Source: Trachythela sp. YZ-2020
Taxonomy: Eukaryota; Cnidaria; Anthozoa; Malacalcyonacea; Clavulariidae
Length of the DNA stretch: 64,000 bases
Assembly (NCBI GenBank): GCA_016169945.1
Contig: JADLSH010000327.1
Location: forward strand, 310,001-374,000
Reading direction: 5' to 3'
Numbering within the stretch: position 1 is the stretch's first letter; every line of letters starts with the position of its first letter. The translations under genes and the position numbers were made by a program. The notes under the pieces are model-generated. The model was not told where the DNA came from. It did no database searches and saw nothing but the letters and a program-made list of their open reading frames with translations. Below are positions 11,130-23,314 of the stretch, piece by piece.

Positions 11130-12866
11130 TTATGTTGGATTTTGTCTTTCTTTCGCTGAACTAATTAAATGAGTTTTTAAAAGTCTGGAAAACTGTGCGT
11201 GATTTATACAGTTCCTAATGTCTTTTGAAAGACAATTAAAAGATTTGGCACAAGCATATTGAAAAGAGCCATCTATTTTTGGCACTACTAGTTTAATTCC
11301 ATCAGATGATGATCTAAGTGTTCTTGATGGAATATAACGTTCCAATGGAAGATAAGATGGCCATATTGAACTATGCAGGGCTTTGTGGGCTAATTTCAGC
11401 AAATGGTATTCACGACGTTCAGTTAAGGGTAGCCAACCAAGTTTTAGTAAATCAATCTCTTTGGCATAGTGATTAGTCACAAAAGCTGCGGCAGATAATT
11501 GCACACGGGATAAACGTTTAATTAAATATGCTGGAATAGGCTCGACAACACAGCTATTGTAGTCCAGTCTCGAGAGAACGAGACATTCAGCAAGTTGCTT
11601 TTTCACATGAAACGGCGCAAGGTGTTTTAGTTTTCGTAATATAGCAAGAATTGAATAGCATGAAGATATCGTTTTCTTTACATGTTCCGTCCACGACAAA
11701 TGTTCATTCATTTGAGTGCCTAATAATTTGAAAGAATGTACTCTCTCAAGATCAGCTCCATTGCAATTTAGTGTAATGTCGCTATTTTCCAGTTTATGGA
11801 CATGTGACATTTGCTGCGTTGAGAACAACATAACTTTCGTTTTGGAAGAATTTAGTGTCAGGTTTGACTCTGTAGACCAGGAATCCAACGTATCCAGTGC
11901 TGTCTGCATCTCAGATTGACAGTGTTGTAGCTTTGCCGGTTTGCAATGAGCATACATAGTGGTATCGTCTGCATATTGGTGACATTTTACTTCTTCAGGC
12001 AATTTATCAGCTAGATCATTTACGTAGAGATTGAACAGTACGGGACCTAGAATCGATCCTTGTGGCACGCCAGGTGTAACATTAATTTTTTCCGATACAT
12101 GGTCATCAATTTGGACAAATTGCCGCCTTCCAGTTAAATAATGCATTATCCATCGGAGAGAATCCTTAGAAAAACCTTGAGAGTGAAGTTTCAATAGTAC
12201 CGTTTTATAAGCTACCGTATCAAAAGCCTTCGAAAAGTCAGCCATAACAGAAAGTGTTATCTCGCCCCGTTTCATGGCCGTTCGGATGTCATCTCCCATA
12301 GCTAACAACGACGTAGTTGTTGAATGCCCCTTACGATAGGCGCTGATGTTTTGATGGAGTATACTATTATTAGAAAGAAAATCTGCGATTTGACAAAGTG
12401 CTAACTTTTCGTATACTTTTGAAAGTACGGGAAGAATGGAAATAGGACGATAGTCATCATTGCACTTAGGATCATTGACTTTAGGAATCGGGCTGATACG
12501 AGCCAGTTTCCAAATAGCTGGGAAAGTCTGTTTTGAAATGCATGTATTCAAAACGTGCGTGAGCGGAGATGCTAAGTGTTGAGCAACTAGCTTTATAAAC
12601 TTTACAGGAACATTGTCAGGACCACAAGAACAGTCCGATCTCAATCCTTTGATCTCTCTAAGGACGTCATTGTAAGTTACCTGTTGTAATGAAAAAGGCG
12701 TTTCAAGATTTTCCGGTAGTGATTCAATTACATGGTAAAGATCTCCATCAATAACAGCTGGCGATGATCCTGTAATTCGCTCAGAAGTTGAAGCAAAATG
12801 GCTATTCAGTTGATTTGGATCTGCACGCAAGGGTCGAGGACTGGGATTTAAAATTCGATGAATCAC
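11130..12866 (-). pseudogene. LINE reverse transcriptase, frame-separated from its endonuclease
   Basis: A 578-aa open frame with the non-LTR reverse transcriptase blocks in order: CGPDNVPVKFIK, WKLARISPIPK, DYRPISILPVLSKVYEKL, SVMADFSKAFDTV (first catalytic Asp), GVPQGSILGPVLFNLYVNDL, QYADDTTMYA (catalytic YADD) and FKLLGTQMNEHLSW. The catalytic residues are all present. The frame is separated from the endonuclease part by a shift near 12,870-12,890, so the copy is unlikely to make a full pol protein. The C-terminal region is complete up to the stop before the tail. Confidence 0.85.
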
Positions 12867-12888
12867 CTTCCAAACATCTTTTGGTCTT

Positions 12889-14121
12889 TTAGAGGAGAGG
12901 ACATCGTTTTGCCTTTTCTATAACGATTTTCAATTTGTTTCTAACTTCTCGGAAGGCATGCCAGTTGTCCTCATTTGATGGTTTTTTATGTGCTTGAAAA
13001 CGTTTTGATCTACATTTCTCTTGTAGCGAACGAATATTTGAATCATTCATCCATGGAGCAGGTGGCCTCGTTAATCTAGTTCGTTTGACTGGAACATGTC
13101 TTTCCAGGCATTCTTGAATAAGGTTTTGTAGGATCTCCGCTTTTTCATCTGGATCTTCAAGAGCATACACTACTTCAAAAGGGATAGTTGAAAAATCCTC
13201 AATGAACGCGTTTTCGTTGAACTGTTTTTCATTTCGTATAAACTTATATCTTGGTGCATATCTTGACACACGAATATTTAAGGTTACATATGGTGCGTCA
13301 TGGTCGCTAATCAGGGGACAGGGTAGAACATCAGTGTGTGTTACACATTGAGGTATATTTGTTATAATGTGATCGATGAGAGTAGCGGATGATTTTGTTG
13401 TTCTCGTTGGCTTTGTTACATGTTGTTTTAGATTAAATGAATCCAGAATGTCTGTATACTGTTTTGTCATTGCCAGATCATGCTTAAGCAGATTTACGTT
13501 AAAATCACCAGTGATCATTAGCAATCCATCCCATGAAATTGTGAGGTCGCCTAGAAGAGCATCAAATGCATGCAACCAATCCTGGTAATTCATCTGACTC
13601 TCTGATCGATAAATCGTTCCAATTAAAAGCGGACTGTTTTTGTTTCGACCGGGAACTTCAATCCAAAGATGCTCCATTTGGGGTGTCTAGATTCGATGTC
13701 TTTGCGTCTTTTAAATTTAATCGATTCCTTGATATATACCCCAACCCCACCTCCCTTTGATTTCTCTCGATTTCGAAAGGCATGACAATATCCGGGTATC
13801 GTTACATACTGGAGGAGTAAGTTATTTTCCTTCAACCACGTTTCACTCATGGCAATGATGTCAAACGGGTACTCCTTTACAGTGATCAATAAATTATCAA
13901 ACGTGGACACCATGTTTTGAGTGTTAATATGCATTACTTTTAACTGTGCCTCCCTTTCGGTGAGAGCGTCTAGATGTAAATTTTGAGTGACGATGTCATC
14001 AGTGCCATTGTCATGTTCCGGTTCGCCATCAGATATCGTATCCATGTAAAAAGGAAGTAAACTTCCTAAACATGTATGGCATGTCCATTTCATAGGAGTC
14101 GCAGCAGAGTTCAAAATCAAC
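12889..14121 (-). pseudogene. LINE AP-like endonuclease, frame-broken
   Basis: Two overlapping frames (14,121-13,623 and 13,677-12,889) together give an exonuclease-endonuclease-phosphatase domain. Landmarks are MHINTQN, FDIIAMSETWLKE, GGGVGVYIKE, then after a frame shift around 13,650 LLIGTIYR, LMITGDFNVNLL and LISDHDAPYV. These match the catalytic Asn, Glu, GDFN and SDH motifs of the family. A WTCHTC cysteine pair lies upstream near 14,070. The start codon at 14,153 lies in the flanking repeat and is not that of the element. Confidence 0.8.
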
Positions 14122-14990
14122 TTTTCAAGCCATACTGCTGGATATGAAATCATGTAGCTATATTGACAATATTGTATAATACATATCTCAATTTGAGATA
14201 TTCAAATTTCATGAAAAAGGTAAGAAATTGATAAATCAAATGTTTACAGCAATGAATTTAGCGGAATAGATAATTAAGGCAAAACCATACCTCAAAATGC
14301 AAGAAATTGTAAATACAGAGACATATATACGAATTACGAAATACAAACTTTCCACCACACCAGGGTGCATCTTGATGCATTCCATCAAGTACTGCGCCCT
14401 GATTCTATGTAAAATCTACGCAGGAGATACGCCAATATTTACATCGGAGTTTTCTATTTTGATGGACTAAAATCCATGTAGAAATAGCTAATCTTGTGTT
14501 TCTTAAATACTGTTAACATCATATTCTTGAAGTTGACAATGAACTCAGGCACAAACTATTAATACTGAACTGTAGACTGTAGTTTATACACTAATTAGTA
14601 TCTCTAACCTGTGGTGCCAGTGAAGGTAGTGTCTATTTGAAATACTGCAGGTCTTTTCGATCAATCTACCTGAAAAATACAACATAAAGAACTTCAACAT
14701 TTCAAGCGAAGGTCCTTCATCTGGACGTTTATAGTAGCGAGGGTCAGGGAAAAACATGTGCTTTTATAGTGTATACAAAGTAAATAATAAGGCAATCACT
14801 GATTGCAGAAGATGGATTTAGTCAAAACAAACTATTAACAAAATATGGAAATCGGATTACAAAATGATGTTTGTTTGTTTATAGTTTGTTTTGACTAAAT
14901 CCATCTGATTGGCTTATTATTTATCACATGATCATTTTAAATTGTATACACTATAAAAGCACATGCTTTTCCCCACCGTGTATTTGAAGT
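14122..14990 (+). repeat. right part of ~1-kb dispersed repeat interrupted by the LINE
   Basis: Matches 27,950-28,815, starting with TTTTCAAGCC and continuing through CACCAGGGTGCAT and the foldback near its 3' end. No gene is recognised. Confidence 0.7.
14740..14980. repeat. foldback inside the ~1-kb repeat
   Basis: CTTTTATAGTGTATACAAAG, GATGGATTTAGTCAAAACAA and neighbours on the left pair with TTGTTTTGACTAAATCCATC and TGTATACACTATAAAAGCAC on the right. The equivalent foldback is at 28,580-28,790. A one-sided relative is at 15,610-15,725. Confidence 0.65.
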
Positions 14991-15251
14991 TGATCACCTT
15001 GTTCAAAACCAAGTATGATTATATAGCACCTGAAATCCTTGCTTCAGTCCATTGTTTGGATTAATGGCTTAGATTATCATCGAATTAGGGGCTTGTCCTG
15101 CACGAGGGTGTGGCCCTGTTAGAGAGGTCTCCGTTGCCCAGGGAGTACCAAAACTTACAAAATTCTGAAGGAGCAACTGCAGATCATTTCAATTTATATC
15201 CAATAACTTTAGGCCAAGGTGCTGTGAATATCCCACTCCTGAGATAATTAA

Positions 15252-15273
15252 CCCATTAACTGGCAGTACCCTA

Positions 15274-15315
<42 letters not shown>

Positions 15316-15348
15316 ATTGAAGTAGGGTGCATCTGTGCGCATTGCCAG
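15252..15348. mobile_element. ~100-bp MITE of the CCCATTAACTGGC family
   Basis: Left end CCCATTAACTGGC; core GACGAGTAAAATCGTCTGGC and GTTAGACAGAGTAAAAT; the right end stops at ATTGCCAG and is truncated. A full copy with both ends is at 53,839-53,940. Others are at 31,608-31,725, 58,441-58,507, 59,693-59,762 and 62,871-62,945. Confidence 0.7.
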
Positions 15349-15529
15349 GATCATTTCACACGCATAGTGGAGTTAAAAATAACATTACGTGATACCTGTA
15401 GCACATAAACAATATCAAATACCTCAGCAAATAGAAAACAATGCAATATGCTTGAGAACATTCAGCCTTTTGTAAACCAGTTTTGTCAATAAAGTACATT
15501 AACAGGTATTACTTAAAACTTGGCGGTTG

Positions 15530-15725
15530 ACTGTTGTGTAAAACTACCTGAAAAATACAATAAGAACTTCGACGTTTCGAGCGAAGGCCCTTTGTCTGGA
15601 AGTTAGTAGAATGTGTCAGGGAAGAATATGTGCTTTTATAGTGAATACAAAAGTGTCATGTGATAAAAAATAGACCAATCAGATGGATTTAATCAAAACA
15701 AACTCTAAACAAAATATGGAAATCA
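15530..15725 (+). repeat. partial copy of the CGACGTTTCGAGCGAAGG repeat
   Basis: TACCTGAAAAATACAATAAG and CGACGTTTCGAGCGAAGGCC followed by TGTGCTTTTATAGTG reproduce part of 14,660-14,900 and 28,485-28,690. A - orientation fragment lies at 44,670-44,720. The rest of 15,000-16,530 shows only AT-rich sequence, C-rich runs near 16,045 and no gene. Confidence 0.55.
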
Positions 15726-16539
15726 CATTACAACATATATTAGCATATAAGGAGAAACTTAAAACTGCAGATTTATCCTTTTGCCTGAAATATCATTGTC
15801 ATGTTTTCGCATCAAAATATTCAATAATGTGACCAAATTCGTAGGCTATTGCCTTTAAAATGTCAAACTGTAGCTTCTTTCATGTAGCTTATCTCTGCAC
15901 CATTTCACATTGTTAAATCCACCTGTCAAAATCAATACACTGGCCACCTGCAGGAAAATTCAAACAAATAATATAGCTGCAAGATCATTCCTTACAAAGT
16001 GGCTATAAGGATTACTGAAAATAACTGTATGCTTTGCCCCTCTAATAAGCCCCCCCCCCCACCCTCATTCACACAAAAACACCAGTGTTTTGATAAGATC
16101 TTTTGGTTTTCTTTACACATTGTACTGTGCTTGAACAAAATTATCATATAATTTTACGGGAAAATAGATAAGTGGAAGCCCCCCTCTCAAATAAGCCCCC
16201 CCTTATAAGTGTATGATGACATCACTCATGGAATCAGCCCCATGATCCCTATACACATTCAGCCATTGCCATCTGTTAATTGTCTTTATTACATAATTCT
16301 ATTTAATATGAAAACATAGTAACATGAACTACATGTCTTGGTAAATTCATAAATCTATTTAAATCAGCACAGCTAGTACACATGTTTTTGGTTTTGAAAC
16401 CTGGGTAAGGAGGGGCAGAGTGCTTACTAATAGAGAAGGTGTGGTGCTTTATAAATTTCTTTCTCTCAAGAGGGGTGAGGTATATTAGAGAGGTTGTGCT
16501 TACTAGAATAGCTTGAGTGTATATTGGTTATACTGTATA

Positions 16540-18258
16540 TCTGCTCATCTCTTCTAGCTACGGAGCTGAAAATATTGCATGAGCGAAACTGAATGACATG
16601 ATTTAACACAGTTTGGAACAACACAGAAAAACTAACTATAGCTGAATTGGGATATATTCAAAAACAAGGATACAGGTATATACAGTTGATAACTTACGAA
16701 TATTTTCATTTTTCTAATTAATTAATTTACTGTATGTGAAATAAGCCAGCCTGATGATAATTATTATAAATTTTGGGCATGTCTCTCAGTAAAAACTGAA
16801 TGTTGTAGGGTTTTAGTAGAATGATATATATTTAAAGTGAAAGTTATGATTTTAGATATTACCGGAGCAGTTGCGAAATATGCAACCAATTTCGATGGAA
16901 ATTTCCATCTACAAAAACCCTTCAACATTCAGCTTTATGTAGCGATTGATGCCCAAATTTGGAATATTTATCCTTATACCACACACTGGCATCACCCCAA
17001 TATATACTGTACACATGAACTTGCGGTTTAATAGCTCTTGGCAACTGGACTCTGCAGTCGGTACTCAAAGCGCGTTTGTTTAAAAATGTTTATCTGGATA
17101 GAACTACAAATGCAACAGATTGTTCACATCTCGGAAAGAAAAGTATTTTTGTCTTGCTTTAAATACCCCTGAAATAGAAAAACTTCCTGGAAAGTTCTGT
17201 AGTTTAAAATTGTGTAAAACGATAGTCATTGTTGACATCATTTTATGCAAATCCAGAAAGAGTAGTCCCACAGTATCAACATATTCCAAATTTGTAGGAG
17301 CGGATTATCCCACATATTTTTTTATGCTTCAAATCCGGGCGATATCCCCGGGTATTATAATTCCGCTCGGGAGCGTAAAAAGTCCATCCATTATTGTGGG
17401 CAGATGGTTATGTTTCAAGGTTCATCTCACTGATCTCAAGAGTACGGCGGATTGTCAGGTGTAGAATGAGTGAGATCAGTTTCAAAAACATGAAAAAATA
17501 ATGGAAAGAAAATAGCAGTAAAGCATTTTTTCCTTTTACATTAAAATGTTTAGAAAGAATAGTCAAATATAGGGTACGGAAAGAAGCATTAGGCCGAGAT
17601 GTCAGGTGAATTTTAAAGTTGAAGTTCAAATTCAAATTCAGAAACAACGCAATTTGACCCTCTTAACCAAAGATGTTATATCCTTTTTTCAAACCCTGTT
17701 GGCTTGAGTGATAATATTGTGGTATATTGTTGTAATATGGTACAAAACTACAATCCTTCCAAGTTAGCACAGAAAAGATGCCATTATTAGGGTCCATAGT
17801 GTTTTCAAAAAGCTACCTTAGATTGACTGTTAAACTTTTTCACGTATAAATTGACCTAGGTAGTTATGGCGCAAACTTGCGGCTGCTAAACAGAATATAG
17901 CCAAAAAATGCAACAATACATTTTTATTAATATTGCACGAACATGCAAACCAGTACCACGTTACATTTACGTGAAAAAAGACAAAAGATATATATATTTG
18001 CACCTACAGTATGTATTAGTAGACGAATTTGTTAACTGTACCAGTTTCAAAGTAACATTGATTAACAAAGAAAGACGTATCTAATGTTAAACTAGCTTCC
18101 ATAAAAATATGCAATTGATTAGATTTTAGTGGGAAATGAGCATAGAAATGCACTATCTGAGATCAGTATCATTAATTATTCTTCCGCATGTCTACTGTTT
18201 TTTTAGATAGTTATTTGTACGGAAATAAATCAAATGACCGGCTAGATTTTACGACACA
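16540..18258 (+). promoter_or_regulatory. duplicated 5' flank of paralogue B
   Basis: No protein is recognised. The stretch around 16,555-16,680 (TAGCTACGGAGCTGAAAATA) is similar to 35,930-36,065 upstream of paralogue C, and 18,000-18,258 is similar to 36,360-36,663. Both copies have a pyrimidine tract ending in AG (about 18,198-18,206 here, 36,606-36,617 in C) some 45-55 bp before the ATG. This may be the acceptor of a 5'-UTR intron, with the promoter further upstream. A SINE fragment interrupts the block at 16,955-17,062. Confidence 0.4.
16955..17062 (+). repeat. fragment of the tRNA-derived SINE (head region)
   Basis: ACTGGCATCACCCCAATATA, then CATGAACTTGCGGTTTAATA and GGCAACTGGACTCTGCAG match the 5' side of the SINE at 31,288-31,555. 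The tRNA-like body with its A and B boxes is not kept. Confidence 0.55.
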
Positions 18259-19003
18259 ATGGCTGTGAAACCATTTTCTAAAGAACAACTTAATTTCTTC
18301 AAGTTTTCTACACTTGTTCTTGATGAGTTCCCCAAAGTGTTGCGTCAAATTTTTATCACCACGTGGGACAGCAAGGTTGCTATAAGAGCAGGATTCATTG
18401 CCTGGGATGACAGTACCATGGTACGGACCATGCTCCTTGCATCTGAAGGTGGTAAAACTGATATACCAACTACGAAGTCAATTGAAGAGTGGGACTGTAC
18501 AGCTTTGTTTAAAGCAACAATCTATGCCAAAACATTTGGTGTTCCAAGCAGCAAGGGATCAACTTTGAATGATTTATATTTGAAGAAGGTTAAAACAAGT
18601 CCAGGTTCTTTTCATTTGTCAGTTCAAAGTTCAACAGGAAATCAAGACGAGACCTACGCCTTGGCAATTGATCAATTGCGATTGTTGAGAAACACACTTT
18701 GCCATTCACCCAAACCAGAAATAATTAAAACTGATTTTGATAATTATGTACAGTTAGTAACCAACGCTTTAACAGCAGTTAACGTTGATACCTCCTTTGT
18801 CGATATTATTGGTCAGATGAGCGAGGATGATTTTCCTACAGAAAAAGTTCAAGAATTAAAAGAATGTCGTGCAAGGGAGTTACAAGCCATCAGTATGTTT
18901 CATGAGAATGTGGAGCAGAAATTATCTTTAATTGATGAACGGACAGATGAAATTCATACAATGATGAAAAATATAAGTTTAGGAGATAAGAGAAATGTAC
19001 CAG
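18259..19003 (+). CDS. paralogue B exon 1: DZIP3-like HEPN domain
   Basis: Starts at an ATG with residues MAVKPFSKEQ, identical in paralogue C, and ends at the donor CAG|GTAAGCT (intron 19,004-19,767). The 248 complete codons form a HEPN domain of the DZIP3-like type: FPKVLRQIFITTWDSKV, TLNDLYLKK, SSTGNQDETYALAIDQLR and RNTLCHS. R144-N-x3-H149 is the R-x4-6-H signature of HEPN RNases, so metal-independent RNA cleavage is possible but untested. The end (ENVEQKLSLIDERTDEIHTMMK) is predicted helical or coiled. The last codon is split in phase 1 and continues at 19,768 as GAA. The 764-bp intron shows no other gene. Confidence 0.85.
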
Positions 19004-19767
19004 GTAAGCTGAAAAAGATGATTTTATCTGTTTTCTAAAATGATTTAAATCCATTTTTAAATACAGACTGTTAGAAGCACCAAACTCCTCTTAAATCTGC
19101 AAATAGTTATGAAGTTTCAATTTTTTATACGAGCCCAAATTATTATGCCTTGGAAGCTTTTTTTACCGGGAATTTTTGTGTTTTGTCTATATCTTTCCTC
19201 ATAAAGAAGAAATGTTAAATTTAAGAGTTTCAACTACAGAAAAATGGATAGCACAAAAAATTGAGAAAAGAAGCAGAATGTCAACTTCCCATAATCTACA
19301 GTATAATTTCTTTATCATACAACGTATAGTATCATGCAACAGCTCATTTTGCTCCTTTTCCCTGAAGTGCACCGTTCTCCAGTGATAAAGATTCTCAAAT
19401 ACTGTATGACATCTTTCCTTGATAAAGAAGCGTATAGAAAATTCAAACTAGATTAAAAGCAACTTACATTTGTGTTTCCGCACGCAGTTCAAAGTCAGAG
19501 TAAATCTTGGTGCTTTTATCCGACCAGTGTATCACGCTGATTCCATTAAGCCACCTGACTATTGTTTATTTTTGTTTCTTTTTAAATATTTCAAATTTTT
19601 AGTGCCATGAATGTAATGCTATTTTTCAACAATGTCAACGCAAGAATTAATAATACTAAAAACCTACAATATTTGTGGTATTACGGAGTTTGGTAAACAC
19701 TAAAAACTTTCTAATATAAGCCAGAAACCAAAAATCAATTTCACTAATAACATATCATTATACCTAG

Positions 19768-22700
19768 AAACATTACCCAAGCCATATATCCCAAGCTCTG
19801 TTCCCTTGTTTACTGGCAGAGAAGTTGAAGTTGAAGAAATTACAAACCTTATCACTGACCAATCAACACGACTGTTAAACATCTGGGGATCTCCTGGATT
19901 TGGGAAAACATCCACAGCTACTGAAGTAGCACACAACCTCGGGTATCCTGTTTATTTTTTTAAATTGCTGGGTATTACCACATTAGATGAATTTTTGTCT
20001 AAAATATTAAGTATTTTTAAGAGTAATTTAGCGGATCTTAGTCTAACACCTATAGACAAACTAGTAAGTATTTTTAGAGATATTTCTTCTCCAATTTTTC
20101 TTATATTTGATAACCTTGATGATCTTCTATCTAGTGAAGGTAGTTCCGCTAAACTAACACGCATATTTGAGGAATTGTTAGACAGTAATGTTAACATCAA
20201 TATACTTGTTACAACTAGGGAGCTTTTAGAAAATATGCGCGGTCAAATAACAGGTTTCAAGACTTCCGAATTCGGCCTCTTCATCCAGTTTCGTCTGTCG
20301 AATTTGTTCGCCAACTTCTCCCTTCATGTACTGAAAGTGTTGTTGCAAAGGTGGCTAGAATTTCGTCCCATGTTCCTCTGGCAATGAAACTCGTTGCTTC
20401 GTTAGTTGAAAACAACGCCGAGGACACGGCGAATAAAATACTTGAGGAATTAAGTCTTTCGGGAAATCTTTTAGAGCGGATAGACAGTCCATACGAGAAA
20501 AACATGCAAAAGATATTCGAGACTCCTTTTGAGCAGTTGACGTTAAGTGACAAACATGCGCTGATTTCATTATCCGTATTTACATCTGCTAGAATAGGTA
20601 AAGATGCTGCGATTGACGTTGTTTCTGGAGAAATGGGGGTCGCGAAAGCCGTACAGAGCCTTAAAACACTTGTTAAGAAATCTCTAATAGATGAAGATCC
20701 CAATGGAGAATATTACTCTATTCACCCTCTCATCTATTCTTTTGTCGTTGGTAAATCAAAAGAATGTGATTTTGAGAGTGTTTTCAATTCCTCTAGAATT
20801 CGCTTTGGCACGTATTATACTTGCTTCTTTTTGAAAGGTTAAATGACGATTTCCTTGCCGGAAAGTCGATAGAGAGTCCCCAACTGACAGACACAATGCT
20901 GCATTTATCGATTGCCATAGATCAATCTATTACATATAGTTTGGAAAATTCCCAAGATCTTTTTCGCATCTTATCTAAAGCTGAAATATTTCTTTTTCTT
21001 GTTTCTCTTTCATTCGGTGTATCACTGGATATTCCCAAACTATATGATTTAGCCATTGAAATATGCACAGCCCAGCAATACAACAATTACGTACGTAAGT
21101 TGTATGTCAGCAAATATTTTCATAGTATTGCATTTTCTTCCATTGTCTCGTATATGCATTCAGATATACCTGAGCATATACATTCAGATATACCTGAGCA
21201 TATACGTGAATACGTCATGTTGTCATCGGATGGTAGTGCAGCAAAACTAGGTTGCTATGAAGGAATTTCACTTCTTGTTAAAGGAAAGATAGAGTCAGGT
21301 ATTGAATGTATTGAAGAACATCTTGACGGGTTACAAACATGCACTAATCAACAACTTGTAAAATGCTTATGCCTGCAGCTTCTTTCACTTGTTTGCACTG
21401 ATTTGAAAGAGTACAGCAAATCGAGCAACTTCAGTAGAAAGGCTATCGAGGTTTGTGAAGAAGTTGGCAACTTCAATCTCTTTGTAATTGGTGATTGTGA
21501 GCAAAGTTCCACCGTGACGCAAAGGAAAGATAAAGGCGAACAATTAATATTGTTTGTCCATTTGTTATTTGTGTGGTCAAAAAACTCTTTAAGTGACGAG
21601 ACAAAACGGTACTTCTATAATTTTCTTCACAAATTTCAAAAGCAGCTTGAGAGTAACCCGTTTAGTTCAGATTATTTAATTAAAATAATCACGTATGGTG
21701 ATTTTCTTTTAGCTTTTCTTGGTTTGAGTGCAGGACAGGAAGCTTTTTTGGATGAGAAGATCAAGCTTCTTAACCAATCACTGAGGTCTGATGAGAGTTG
21801 TTTGTTCGCAGAAAGAACATTTCCGAGTATGTCGGAGATGTCTGCGACTAGGTCTCATTTGCCTCAGCGATTGTTCAATTGCTATAATTTAAAAATGATA
21901 TTGGGCGACCATACAAAAAGGCAAGGTTTGAATGTTGACACATGCCGTGACGCCCTTGATCTTTCTTATAAACAGTATGGTAAACAGCATCAGAACACCG
22001 CGTTCTGTTACCTTAGAATGGGCTTGGCTGAGAATGTTGCTGAGAATTACTCTTCTGCTCTTAATGCATTTGACCATGCTCTTGAAATTATGACAGCCAT
22101 TCATGATGGGAGCAGCAGCAGTATGGCTTATCAAGCCGAGGCTTATGTCGGGAAAGGAAAAACGTATTCATACCTAGGGAAATATGAATCCGCTATAGCA
22201 TCTTTTGAAGAAGCACTTAAAATCTATAGAAAATTGTTCAATGAAAATACTGAAGAAATTGCTCAAATTTTATTTTGCCTAGGGACATCGCAATTGCATT
22301 TCAATGATTTAACTACTGGTCTTGCAACACTTGAAAAGGCTCTCCAAATAACGATAAAACTGTATGCCGAGAATCCCAGCTCGAACAGGTATTATATGAA
22401 TGTAGTTGTATATTACCTCATTATTGGAGAAGTGCACTACAAGCTTGGCAACAGCACTGAAAGTATAAAATGTTTTAAAACTGCACTTCAAGTGACCACT
22501 GATGACGATCAAGAACGTTTATTGTGTGTGCAACTTATGAATTTGAATAGATGAAAACTTCTACATGGAATTGTTGGAGAATAGTTTACCTGTCATCAAG
22601 GAAAAATACAAGTCGTTCTTACCTGTACTCTATTTGAAATTAGGTTCAAAACAACTTGAGTCAGGAAAGTATGAAGCTGGTCTAGCGTCCCTTCAAGGAG

Positions 22701-23314
22701 CTCTTGATATTGAGTTAGAGGTCACGCTGAGGGAAAATGTTGATATTCGACAGGGGACGGTTTCATGCTACATTGCAATGGTGAACACCTTAGTTAAAAT
22801 GGGAAAGTCTAAATTGGCGAGAAGGGCAATTGACAGAGCTACAAAAATAGTAGAATCTCTTCCTGAAGATATACAACATTTTTTGATATTACGTTGTTAT
22901 ACCTTGAAGGGTCGCATTCAAATTGAAATGCGGGTTTATGTTGCAGCAATTGAGTCACTTGAACATGCACTTGTGCAGCTTTCAAAATTTCCTAATGCAG
23001 CCTATGAGAAGTCGGACGTACTTGAGTGTCGTAGGACGGTTGCTATAGCTTATTTTCATGAAAGGTCCTATAAAGATGCGCTTACATCCATATATGACGC
23101 ATTGTCTATCATTAAAGATGCTTTTCCTGAGGGATGCGAAACTGAAGCAGAATTGTATCTCTGGGTGGCCACAATCGCACGAAATATGGAAAACAGAAGT
23201 TTAGCAGTGAGTAATTTGCGCTTGGCGTACAAGATGTATTCAAAAACTCTAGGAGAAAGCCATTTCAAGACACAACAATGTTACATTGCATATGCTAGAG
23301 CTCTTATAAGTTGA
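19768..23314 (+). pseudogene. paralogue B exon 2: NB-ARC and TPR, broken by three frame shifts
   Basis: The exon begins after the acceptor TTATACCTAG; joined to exon 1 it reads E-TLPKPYIPSSVPLFTGRE. NB-ARC landmarks are the P-loop GSPGFGKTS, Walker B FLIFDNLDD, sensor ILVTTRE and, after the first break, HVPLAMKL. TPRs follow to the stop at 23,312-23,314. Compared with A and C the frame is lost three times: one T missing at ~20,255 (stop at 20,385), two bases gained at ~20,815, and a net loss of ~17 bp near 22,525-22,550 (stop at 22,552). A 24-bp unit is duplicated at 21,157-21,204, adding eight codons. Either a decaying gene or assembly error; the third break is not a homopolymer slip. Confidence 0.75.

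Larger units (their letters stand above)
10900..14121 (-). mobile_element. CR1/L2-type LINE, 5'-truncated and frame-broken
   Basis: A - strand non-LTR retrotransposon of about 3.2 kb. The 3' end (plus-strand left side) is an (AAT)n tail at 10,903-10,930, as in CR1/L2 elements that end in short tandem repeats. Its AP endonuclease and reverse transcriptase are described separately. The boundaries are defined by comparison with the uninterrupted repeat at about 27,950: sequence matches up to TACGTGTAT and again from TTTTCAAGCC. No target duplication is evident. Confidence 0.85.

Noticed and set aside
18259..23314. NB-ARC gene as plant resistance gene contamination
   Set aside because: The DZIP3-like HEPN exon and TPR array are animal-type, and the flanks share animal repeats with the rest of the window.
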